Positions 1 through 9,757 of a stretch of 64,000 nt of DNA are shown piece by piece. The notes beneath the pieces are model-generated. The model had not been told where the DNA came from. It was given only the letters and a program-made list of their open reading frames with translations, and did not search any database. Every line of letters starts with the position of its first letter. The stretch's first letter is position 1. Source of the stretch: Bdellovibrionota bacterium (GTDB lineage Bacteria; Bdellovibrionota_C; UBA2361; JAFLCA01); NCBI GenBank assembly GCA_030584005.1, contig CP129486.1:371556-435555 (forward strand), in the 5' to 3' direction. Both the position numbers and the translations under genes were made by a program.

Positions 1-783
1 ATCGGCCAACGTCGGGTCGGTGCCATAAAGGGATTCTTCGAATTGATCATAAATACCGTCTGCATCCGCATCCGGTCGATTCGCCAGCGCCTGGGCAAGC
101 ACCTTATCAAGCAGAATTTCGCTGGCGAATTCAGCCATGCGATCATACCCGGTCTTGGACGGATGCAGCAGATCCTTCGATATAATGCTCGTCCCTAACT
201 TGTGGAAAGGGATTAAGACGTTGAGGCTCTGGCGCCTTCTCATCAGCTGCTTGGAAACCTCCAACAAGAATGGATTTTGGAAGCTTCTCTTGCTTTGGGT
301 AAGTGTCGCGACAACAAAGAGAGGCACTCCCCTGCCGTCACCCTCGTAAAACTCCATCAGGTAATCGCGAAGCCGCGTGATCCCCTGTATTGTTTCGCTG
401 ACCGGTTGATAATTCCAATACTCATTGGTGCCGACCTCTATAATCACGTAGTCAGCGCTCTTCATTGATCGATAGGTCGAGATTCCTGGCTGCAGGTTCC
501 GCATAAATTGCCGGCGCAACCTTTGCGAGGTGGTACCCGGCACCCCTTGATTCGATACGGTGGCATTGGGGAAGTGCTTATAAAGATCAAATACCCACCC
601 GGCGTTACGGTAGGTACCCTCTTTATCGGTGGTGCCGCGTACGATGCTGTCCCCCGTAACGGCGATCTTGAGCTCCCCATCGCAGTTATAGTCCACCATG
701 CCATCAATTAACGGGCAGGCGGAGGCCAGCGAGATACTGGTGAGCACATCGATTGCTATAATAAGTAGTAAAAACTTTCGCAT
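1..783 (-). CDS. Secreted SGNH/GDSL-type hydrolase, 3' end outside window (partial)
   Basis: This reads as a secreted esterase/lipase-like hydrolase of the SGNH superfamily. The frame is open from the ATG at 783 to the window edge (261 codons), with no stop. An N-terminal signal peptide (MRKFLLLIIAIDVLTSISLA) precedes a block I motif VTGDSIVRG with the candidate nucleophilic serine. A block with VGTNEYW follows, and then LHPSKTGYDRMA, which supplies the D/S-x-x-H-like catalytic histidine region. The visible end carries an Asp-rich DADADGIYDQFEE stretch that resembles thrombospondin type 3/dockerin-like calcium-binding repeats, so a longer C-terminal module probably lies outside. The substrate is unknown. 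It is divergent from the NnrS gene. Confidence 0.72.
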   Translation of the reverse strand, partial: MRKFLLLIIAIDVLTSISLASACPLIDGMVDYNCDGELKIAVTGDSIVRGTTDKEGTYRNAGWVFDLYKHFPNATVSNQGVPGTTSQRLRRQFMRNLQPGISTYRSMKSADYVIIEVGTNEYWNYQPVSETIQGITRLRDYLMEFYEGDGRGVPLFVVATLTQSKRSFQNPFLLEVSKQLMRRRQSLNVLIPFHKLGTSIISKDLLHPSKTGYDRMAEFASEILLDKVLAQALANRPDADADGIYDQFEESLYGTDPTLAD

Positions 784-935
784 ACCCCTTCCTCTGAGCG
801 TCACGGAGAAACTTAAGTAACGCCAATTACTGCCCAAATGCAAGCTCAGGGGCATTCCCCCCTCTACAATGGAACCCACGCTGCGCACGCCTAACGCATT
901 TGACTGCTCTCGGGCTCCCCTTGTATGGTCTTGAA

Positions 936-2159
936 ATGTCTAGTCTTGTTTCCATTCGGCCACGAGCGGAGAACAGCGCGCCACTTTCTCTCATCGACAA
1001 GCTTCGTCGCGGTCCGGTCGTCGATAAGTTCTTCCTCCTTGGCGCAATCATCTCCTTCTTAGGGCTGGGATACCTAGGCTCGCACCTCTGGTTGATGCGT
1101 ACCGGATACATGACACCTTCCACGCATCTTAACGAGCTGCGTCTCCTGCATGCGGAGCTGCAGCTATTTGTATTTTTTGGGCTATTCATAGTGGGGTTTT
1201 GCTTACAGGCAGGTCCCCGACTCTTGAATGTCTCGGCTCCCTTGTCCCTGCTTGGAGTAATCTTGGCCGCAGCACTTCCGATAGTCGCAGTTACGATCCG
1301 ACTCTTTGATCCTGCGAGTAGCCTTCCGCCGTTCCTATACGCGGCATCATTCCTGATAGCTCTTACCGCGATTGTGCAGCTCTCTCTGAACGCATCGAGA
1401 ATACCTCCCTTTATTCCACTACTCTCCTTTGGCCTGGTGGCCTGTGCGGTGAGCTGTTTCCTGCCGATTACTCGGCCGGAAGTGGCACTGCTGGTGTTAT
1501 GGGCCGGGGTCGGCAGCGCCGTTTTAGGAGTTTGGCAGGTGTTCATTGCTAACCTTTTGGGGGGGAAGCGCTTGGGAGTTCGTGCAACGTTCTTGTGCGC
1601 ACTCACCCATCTAGCAACCTTGATATCCCTTGGCCTGCTGTACCTGACTGAGGATCGATTGTGGGGAGTGTGTGCAGGAGCCTTCGGGTCCTTTACACTC
1701 TGTCTTTACTTCTTTGCCACTCGAGGCTGGCGAGCCGTTGTGGGCAGCCGCCGACCGGCGTTGCAGCTCGCGACAGTCGCGGCATTCCTATGGGCCCTCA
1801 GTGCCTGGGCCCTGCTGGCCAGCTCTTTGATTATTGTTGACGAAGCCTTCCATGTGCTGGCAACCGGTTTTGCCAGCTCCTTGGTGATTGCGCTGAGTTT
1901 ACACATCGTAGGGCACCTCGGCGGCGGCGAGGCGCTCTCAACCGGCTGGTCGGTGTTTGCCATCTCCCTGTGGCAACTGGTGCCCCTGATGCGGGGCTAT
2001 TCTCGCCTGTTTCATCTACCGCAGGTGAGCGCCTCAATTGTTGGGATAATCGCAACGATAGTCGTGCTCATTTGGATAACCGGTCTAGTGCGCTGCGAAA
2101 TTCGTATCTTACGCCGACAGGCACAGTTGCGAGGCGCTGAAGAGATGGTGCGCGATTAA
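936..2159 (+). CDS. nnrS: NnrS family membrane protein
   Basis: This is a polytopic inner-membrane protein of the NnrS family, heme- and copper-associated proteins that protect denitrifying or nitrosatively stressed cells from NO-derived species. The sequence has about ten to twelve hydrophobic segments. It contains family-type stretches such as RLLHAELQLFVFFGLFIVGF followed by LQAGPRLL, and an HxxxH-like pair near HVLATGFASSLVIALSLHIV. The ATG at 936 is chosen because it is the first ATG in frame. A TTG at 900 would add 12 residues. The gene runs convergently into the TonB receptor, with the stops about 8 bases apart. Its position next to nirS and the NOR-like operon supports a nitrogen-oxide role. 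Family assignment is good; the biochemical function is inferred. Confidence 0.82.
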   Translation: MSSLVSIRPRAENSAPLSLIDKLRRGPVVDKFFLLGAIISFLGLGYLGSHLWLMRTGYMTPSTHLNELRLLHAELQLFVFFGLFIVGFCLQAGPRLLNVSAPLSLLGVILAAALPIVAVTIRLFDPASSLPPFLYAASFLIALTAIVQLSLNASRIPPFIPLLSFGLVACAVSCFLPITRPEVALLVLWAGVGSAVLGVWQVFIANLLGGKRLGVRATFLCALTHLATLISLGLLYLTEDRLWGVCAGAFGSFTLCLYFFATRGWRAVVGSRRPALQLATVAAFLWALSAWALLASSLIIVDEAFHVLATGFASSLVIALSLHIVGHLGGGEALSTGWSVFAISLWQLVPLMRGYSRLFHLPQVSASIVGIIATIVVLIWITGLVRCEIRILRRQAQLRGAEEMVRD

Positions 2160-2167
2160 TGCGCCGC

Positions 2168-4339
2168 TCAGAATTGCGCTGAAACTCGCACCAGTATCGC
2201 ACTCCCCGGTGCGGGAATATTCTCAGTAGCAGCGCGATAAAACTTGTCGAAGATATTCATGAACTCTACGCTCATGCGGTAGTTGTGTTTTGGCCCCTGT
2301 TCAACTCCGAAGGCCGCGTTCAAGGTGGCCCAGCCAGGATTTCGAGATGTTGAAGTGCCATCAAACTCATCTGCTTGTGACTCTGCGCGCAGGTAAATGT
2401 CAGCCCAGCCTCCTAGTGCAGCGCTAAGCTCCGTTTCATACTGCACACCGAGTCGCGCGCTTACTGGGGCAAGACCCGTATCAAAAGTGGAATATTCTTC
2501 TCTTTCGTACTGGCGCCTAATCCAAGTACCGCTCAGGTACGGGGTCCATTCGCTCCATTGATAACGCAGCTCCCCTTCAAAACCCCAAGTCCTCGCACTG
2601 TCAATATTGACATACACCCGATCCCGCGGGCCGGCCGGTTGAATACAGGCAGCATTCGCTGCAGAACATAAGACATGATCTATATAGTCATCGGCATCGG
2701 CAAAGAAGAACGCAAAGCTTCCACTGAATTGCTGATCCTCATAGCGCCCGCCAAGCTCGTACTCCCAAGAGGTTTCGGGATCTAACGAATAGTTGGGATT
2801 GACAAACGAAGGTCCGGCGAAGGCCCCGATAGCAGATTGACTCAATGATGGATATTGGTACCCCTGCCCTGCCTTGGCCCAGAGAACCGTGTTATCGATG
2901 CCGCTAAAAAGGAGTGCGGCGCTGCCCACAAAGGCCGTGTCATCTGATGAATCCGGGGCAAGCCCAGCCCGATTTGTTTCATCCAGTTCACTTTCGGTCC
3001 AGATAGTGCGTCCCCCCAAGGAGAGCTCCCATTCTTCGCTTGCCGTCCATTGAATTCGAGAGTATCCGGCCATGCTGTCGAGAGTCGCCTCGTCGACTAC
3101 ACTCTCTGCCGGCCCAGCAACTCCCATCATCGTAACGGTTCTATCCCGGGTCTGCCTGAGGTCATCAGAACTGGCTTGGGCACCCAAGAGAACGGAGACC
3201 GTTTCGGTAGGGGCTAAGTCGATGTAGGCATTCCCACCTAGCCCATGTGTGTTGGAGAATCCGAGCACTGCGGTGTCGGCTGACAGCGGGACCGTAGGAT
3301 CCACTAGGGTCGTAGAGAAGGTGTTAAGCTCGCGCACACTAATTTGGCGAAACAGGTCTATGTGCGCGGTACGCAGCAGTGCGCCCTTGTCTTCATAATC
3401 ATAAAAGAGGGCGTACTTCTCGCGGTCACGTTGAGGGGCCTCAAGACTAAAGTCCAGAAAGGGTGGGCGAGTGCGCACCTCTGGCTCCACGTAGACGTCG
3501 CTCTTGCCATCAAACACCTGATAATTGAAGGCGAAATGATGCTTGTCTACCTGGCGCCCAAGGTACACGAGCGAACTCTTGTTGCGATACTCCGAAGGAT
3601 CGATCTCCCCTTCTCCGGAATGACGGTTTCCCACGTCGGCGCCTGCCGCCGCGACTCGATACTCGATACCTCCCGCCTCCCCAAAGAGTGAGGCTGATTC
3701 CTGAAATCCACTCGTAGCGCTGTCGAAAAGCACATTGGCCGAAGCCTGCACGGGATGGTAGCCGCCTTTCTTTGTGATGATGTTGACCACTCCACCGAAG
3801 GCCCGCGAGCCGTAGATGACCGAAGCCGGTCCCCGCAACACTTCGATTCGCTCGACCATTTCAGGCGCGATAAGGAGCGGGGTTCCCACATCACGGGGAT
3901 CAAAGAACTCTTGGCCGTCGATCAGCACGCTCACTCGTTTAGAATCCTCGCCTCTGATCCGAATACGCTTCAATCCAGGCTCGCCAGCATCGCTTACATC
4001 CACCCCGGGCACATCACGAAGTGCGTCTGCGATACTGGGGGCATGGGAGCGCTCGATCTCAAGGGACGAAACAACCGACACCGATGCGGGCACAGTGGAC
4101 AGGGCTTCTTCCACCCTCCCCGCTGTGACCACTACCTGATAGGTGGAGGTGCGTTCCCGATACTCCTGCAGGCATCGTTGCTTCGCCTCAGTATCGGCGC
4201 TGTCTTCATGCAGGATCTTGTGACACTCGGGACTTACCGCCGGAGCACCCTCCTCAGCTGAGGCACTCATGGGGAACACGGCTAAAGGAAAGAGAAGGTA
4301 CACGGCTCTAATGCCTGCACTCATGCGCGGTATGGGCAT
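2168..4339 (-). CDS. TonB-dependent outer-membrane receptor
   Basis: This is an outer-membrane gated channel, about 723 residues, taking up a metal complex or cofactor with energy from TonB. A signal peptide (about residues 1-28, ending SASA) is followed by a short segment with two cysteines (C39, C56). The plug domain includes ALRDVPGVDVSDAG, IRIRGEDSKRVSVLIDG and VERIEVLRGPASVIYGSRA, and a long beta-barrel ends in a terminal Phe (SAQF), as usual for outer-membrane proteins. The ATG at 4339 is chosen because GGGAGGA sits just upstream; the longer frame has no such site. The gene is downstream of nirS in the same direction, beyond a strong hairpin. A copper, heme or corrinoid substrate would suit the neighbourhood, but the sequence does not decide this. 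Confidence 0.9.
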   Translation of the reverse strand: MPIPRMSAGIRAVYLLFPLAVFPMSASAEEGAPAVSPECHKILHEDSADTEAKQRCLQEYRERTSTYQVVVTAGRVEEALSTVPASVSVVSSLEIERSHAPSIADALRDVPGVDVSDAGEPGLKRIRIRGEDSKRVSVLIDGQEFFDPRDVGTPLLIAPEMVERIEVLRGPASVIYGSRAFGGVVNIITKKGGYHPVQASANVLFDSATSGFQESASLFGEAGGIEYRVAAAGADVGNRHSGEGEIDPSEYRNKSSLVYLGRQVDKHHFAFNYQVFDGKSDVYVEPEVRTRPPFLDFSLEAPQRDREKYALFYDYEDKGALLRTAHIDLFRQISVRELNTFSTTLVDPTVPLSADTAVLGFSNTHGLGGNAYIDLAPTETVSVLLGAQASSDDLRQTRDRTVTMMGVAGPAESVVDEATLDSMAGYSRIQWTASEEWELSLGGRTIWTESELDETNRAGLAPDSSDDTAFVGSAALLFSGIDNTVLWAKAGQGYQYPSLSQSAIGAFAGPSFVNPNYSLDPETSWEYELGGRYEDQQFSGSFAFFFADADDYIDHVLCSAANAACIQPAGPRDRVYVNIDSARTWGFEGELRYQWSEWTPYLSGTWIRRQYEREEYSTFDTGLAPVSARLGVQYETELSAALGGWADIYLRAESQADEFDGTSTSRNPGWATLNAAFGVEQGPKHNYRMSVEFMNIFDKFYRAATENIPAPGSAILVRVSAQF

Positions 4340-4369
4340 AGTCCTCCCGGGGGTCAATTGACACAAAGA

Positions 4370-4398
4370 ACCCCCAGGAGCGGGCTACTCCTGGGGGT
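4370..4398 (-). terminator. Rho-independent-like terminator after nirS
   Basis: A perfect 11-base inverted repeat (ACCCCCAGGAG at 4370-4380 and its complement at 4388-4398) with a 7-base loop lies 16 bases past the nirS stop. On the minus strand it is followed by TTCTTTGTGT. It should end or attenuate nirS transcription before the TonB receptor gene. Confidence 0.75.
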
Positions 4399-4413
4399 CG
4401 GATAGCACTCTAC

Positions 4414-6606
<2,193 letters not shown>

Positions 6607-6617
6607 CTACCAATAAA

Positions 6618-6638
6618 CGACCTTCATGTCCATAATAG
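6618..6638. promoter_or_regulatory. Candidate regulatory element upstream of nirS
   Basis: The 21 bases read CGACC-TTCA-TGTCC-ATAATAG, an imperfect dyad followed by an AT tract. They resemble the elements at 12377-12397 and 12981-13001. Against the first of those, the aligned 31-base block 6607-6637 matches at 21 positions. It lies about 60 bases upstream of the nirS ATG. The binding factor is unknown; the Rrf2 regulator at 12538 is one candidate. Confidence 0.42.
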
Positions 6639-6735
6639 CAGTGGGATGTTTTAGGTACTACAACCGATTCACTTTGACCTCCTAAGCGGGGTAATCCTTT
6701 TTCCTACTGGGCGTGCCATTGCCAATATAACGAAC

Positions 6736-8829
6736 TTAATGGCGCCGTGACCTCTGCTCTGTCGCCTTACCTGCGGCGGTTGCCTCGCCGCACCGCAAAA
6801 CTTGTTCTAATCTTTGAAAGTGCGCCAAGAAGATCTCTCCTGGCATGAGGGTAATCTCCTTCTCGCAGCGCGCATCCATCCGGTCGGCCGATTCGATTGA
6901 CACCTCTACCTCATGACGGCCACTCGAAACTACCACTTCAAGATCGAGAAAGAGCGGTTTGTCTACTCGGATATCAGGCCCTCCGACACTCTTTGTCACT
7001 ATGACCTCATCATCTACTGATACCTTGACCTGATAAGCGAGTGGAGTCCTCTCGCAGATCTCCTTGGGCCGCATATGCTGCGGGATCGATGCTAATTCGG
7101 CCTCCGTTGGGATGCGGCACTCTTCAGCTGCAAAGCTTGCTAATGATCCTGCCACTCGGATCAGGGCGTGGCTGGGATCGGACCCGACCGGGGTTTGGGC
7201 AGCGAAGGCGCATAGGGCCAATAGCAGTATCGAGGTAATCGTTGCGCGCAGGTGGCGCCATGTAAACTGGGCCCTCACCTGCGGGGGTTTCCCCCCAACA
7301 CTGCGGGTATAAAACGCCTCCAGCGCTGCTCGCAGCTCCTGCTCCTCTGCCTCCGAATAAGAGGCAATCAGTATGCGGTTGCGATCGATCGACCGGTCGA
7401 GAAAGGGCACCCGTTTCTCGAAGACCCTCTGGGCGAGGAGATCGCCGCCATCGCGATTAAAACAGTTGCGAGCGGGGCAGCCGATCAGCGCGCAGCGTTT
7501 GCTCACCTTAAGGATCTCTTCCAGTACTTCGGAATGGATGCAGCCACAGCACTCCACCGGATAGAGTGACACTCCCGCATGAGCCTCCTTGAACTCATGC
7601 AAAAGGTCGAAAAGCCCCGCATTGTTCGCACATGCGATCAGCACCAGATCGCATCCCCGCGGCTCTGCGCCCAGTGCTGCACAGTACGCGCGCACCCGTG
7701 CACGTTGATCGACTGCACTTCTTCCCGGAGGGCCGATCGCAAAGTCGGCACAGGAGGCGGCGCAGATACCGCAACTCACACAATTACTCGGAATTATCTC
7801 GGCGATCAGCCGCTTGCCGTCCGGGCGCGGTACCATCTTTATCGCCTCGTAGGGACAATCCCTGGTGCACTGCATGCATCCGGTACAGGCCGTGGCATCC
7901 ACCGCAGAGATTGGGCGCCTGGCATCCTTGGGTGGGCGCCACCACCACGGTATCGAGCCGCACAGCACAAGCGCTGCTGCCAGGAGTACCCACGTGCCCG
8001 CGGTGCCAATATAGTCTGGCCAGGGCATCCAAAAGCCCGTGCTAAGGTCAATCGGTATTTGACCGATCAGACGGTGCAGATTCGCTTTCTCTAGGAGCGG
8101 CGCCGGCCATAACAGGGAGATCCCAATCAGTCCAATCACGCTCCAGACAAGAATTGTATGTCTTGGAAACCATACCGCTCTCGATAGTCGTGCCGTGTGA
8201 ACCCATAGAAAGATAATCATCAAAAGAGGCAACGCGACATGTAAAAACAGATTCATGAAGAAGAACCCCGGTGGGATCTCCGTGGTGCCGTCGAATGCAG
8301 CCGTCACCACCTCCCGCAGCATCGGCACCAGCGACAGCATTTCCGCACCGGCAATAGCCACCCGCTGACCATGCAGATCCCAGACCATCACATATCCGGA
8401 CCATGCCGAGAGAAAGAACATCACGGTGAGGGCAATCCCGCTCACCCAGGCCAGTGTGCGCGGGCCCCAGCTCTTCCCCTGTGCGAGTAGCTGCAGCACA
8501 TGGAAGGCGATTGCAAACACGGTCGCTACCGTCGCGTAACGATGCAGGGTGCGTACCCAGCGCCCAATCCATTTTTGCTCCTGGATTAGCACCAGCGACT
8601 CATAGGGTTGAGAGACGCTATAGAAGAAGCAAAGGTAGAGACCCGTAATAAGCAGGACAAACAGGAATCCCACGGCAAGAGTGCCGCTTCGGTAGAGGGG
8701 ATTGAACTCCGATCCATACAGCCAATCAAAGAAGCGGTAGATGGGGTCCGCTATGCCCTTGATGATCCGCGACTGTCTTGGCAGTGGCGTGGGTGTCGGC
8801 GTATCAGGCGTCAACGCGGTTTGGTTCAT
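6736..8829 (-). CDS. Fused cytochrome b / 2x[4Fe-4S] ferredoxin / MvhD-like electron-transfer protein
   Basis: This is a membrane-bound multi-domain redox protein of 697 residues. Residues 30-300 form a cytochrome b N-terminal-type domain with two HX13H heme pairs (H96/H110 and H197/H211). Residues 310-365 hold two CxxCxxCxxxC clusters (C315-C325 and C350-C360). Residues 390-500 resemble the delta subunit of F420-non-reducing hydrogenase (MvhD), with ECCGC and LIGCPARNC cysteine motifs. A further membrane segment (about 530-550) leads to a C-terminal beta-rich domain of about 130 residues that is probably periplasmic. The start at 8829 overlaps the SCO stop as ATGA, implying translational coupling. 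It is the last gene of the NOR-like operon, so it may pass electrons between quinol or a cytosolic donor and the NO-reducing complex; that is inference. Confidence 0.85.
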   Translation of the reverse strand: MNQTALTPDTPTPTPLPRQSRIIKGIADPIYRFFDWLYGSEFNPLYRSGTLAVGFLFVLLITGLYLCFFYSVSQPYESLVLIQEQKWIGRWVRTLHRYATVATVFAIAFHVLQLLAQGKSWGPRTLAWVSGIALTVMFFLSAWSGYVMVWDLHGQRVAIAGAEMLSLVPMLREVVTAAFDGTTEIPPGFFFMNLFLHVALPLLMIIFLWVHTARLSRAVWFPRHTILVWSVIGLIGISLLWPAPLLEKANLHRLIGQIPIDLSTGFWMPWPDYIGTAGTWVLLAAALVLCGSIPWWWRPPKDARRPISAVDATACTGCMQCTRDCPYEAIKMVPRPDGKRLIAEIIPSNCVSCGICAASCADFAIGPPGRSAVDQRARVRAYCAALGAEPRGCDLVLIACANNAGLFDLLHEFKEAHAGVSLYPVECCGCIHSEVLEEILKVSKRCALIGCPARNCFNRDGGDLLAQRVFEKRVPFLDRSIDRNRILIASYSEAEEQELRAALEAFYTRSVGGKPPQVRAQFTWRHLRATITSILLLALCAFAAQTPVGSDPSHALIRVAGSLASFAAEECRIPTEAELASIPQHMRPKEICERTPLAYQVKVSVDDEVIVTKSVGGPDIRVDKPLFLDLEVVVSSGRHEVEVSIESADRMDARCEKEITLMPGEIFLAHFQRLEQVLRCGEATAAGKATEQRSRRH

Positions 8830-9749
8830 CTTAGAGTTCGGGACACAGCTTCCTTGAGCCACGCGACAGGGGGTGCGTTAAATGAGTATGCGAGATCTCC
8901 TGTCGGACCTATGACATGAACCAACGCAGGATGCACCACATCCCCCGATTTGAGATCGCGCTCTCTCGGCACCCCATACGCATCAAGCACCGCGTTGACC
9001 TCATCTGGAGTGCCGGAAAGCACATACGATCCCTCCGGTAGCTCCCACTTTTGCGCCAACCCCGGCAGCGCCGCCGGTGTATCGCGCCAAGGATCGAGAG
9101 TGATAAAGAGTGAAACTACCTGCCCCTTGGGAAGTTCCCCTGCCGCAGCCTCCACCGTTTTTACGAGGGTTGGACACACGGTCTGACAATGAGCAAAGAC
9201 AAAGGAAAGCAACACGGGCATCCCCCTCAAACTGGCAAGCGACTGCGGGGCGCCGAACTGATCGATGAGAGTAAAATTCGGCGCCGGAGATGCACCGCGC
9301 GGATACCCCAGGGGCAACTGTTGCGCTCCCACAGCCGCCAGATCCTCACTCGGCAGGTTCAACCTCGAATAGATGCTGGACCCGACCCAGTAGCACTCAA
9401 CTATGACCAAGGCCGCGGCGAGCCAGGCCGCAAATCGCGTGGTGGGATTCGTGCGTAGCCTGTCAATCGCGGAGCGGAGCTCGGTGCCAAGTGCGATACA
9501 AAGTGCGCCCAGCAACATTAGAGGGCTGAGCACTAGTAACATCCAGCCAGCGGGGCCGGGCAGACCTGACTCGTTACTGCCAAAACAGGCGACCTGCGCG
9601 CGCCGAATCCAATCCGGAGCCTCTGAGGGCAGTGAATAGAAGGCAAAGAACCACAGCCCCATGGTGGAGATAAGCCACAAGAACAGCAAAATGAGCGCGG
9701 AATCGGCGCGCAGCTGCTGTTCTCGTGTCGAAGGCAGTGCCGTCTCCAT
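8826..9749 (-). CDS. SCO1/SenC-type copper chaperone with long membrane N-terminus
   Basis: This is a thioredoxin-fold copper chaperone that would deliver copper to the CuA or CuB site of the adjacent heme-copper enzyme. The protein has 307 residues. About 150 N-terminal residues carry three hydrophobic segments (about 18-40, 68-88, 106-125). They precede a SCO domain with the copper-binding CxxxC (CQTVC, C188 and C192) and a downstream histidine in VVHPALVHV (H273/H278). Ordinary SCO proteins have a single membrane anchor, so the extra segments are unusual. The ATG at 9749 is preferred over upstream codons because AGGAACGGAG precedes it. It starts 8 bases after the subunit I stop and overlaps the next gene by ATGA. 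Confidence 0.88.
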   Translation of the reverse strand: METALPSTREQQLRADSALILLFLWLISTMGLWFFAFYSLPSEAPDWIRRAQVACFGSNESGLPGPAGWMLLVLSPLMLLGALCIALGTELRSAIDRLRTNPTTRFAAWLAAALVIVECYWVGSSIYSRLNLPSEDLAAVGAQQLPLGYPRGASPAPNFTLIDQFGAPQSLASLRGMPVLLSFVFAHCQTVCPTLVKTVEAAAGELPKGQVVSLFITLDPWRDTPAALPGLAQKWELPEGSYVLSGTPDEVNAVLDAYGVPRERDLKSGDVVHPALVHVIGPTGDLAYSFNAPPVAWLKEAVSRTLR

Positions 9750-9757
9750 CTCCGTTC

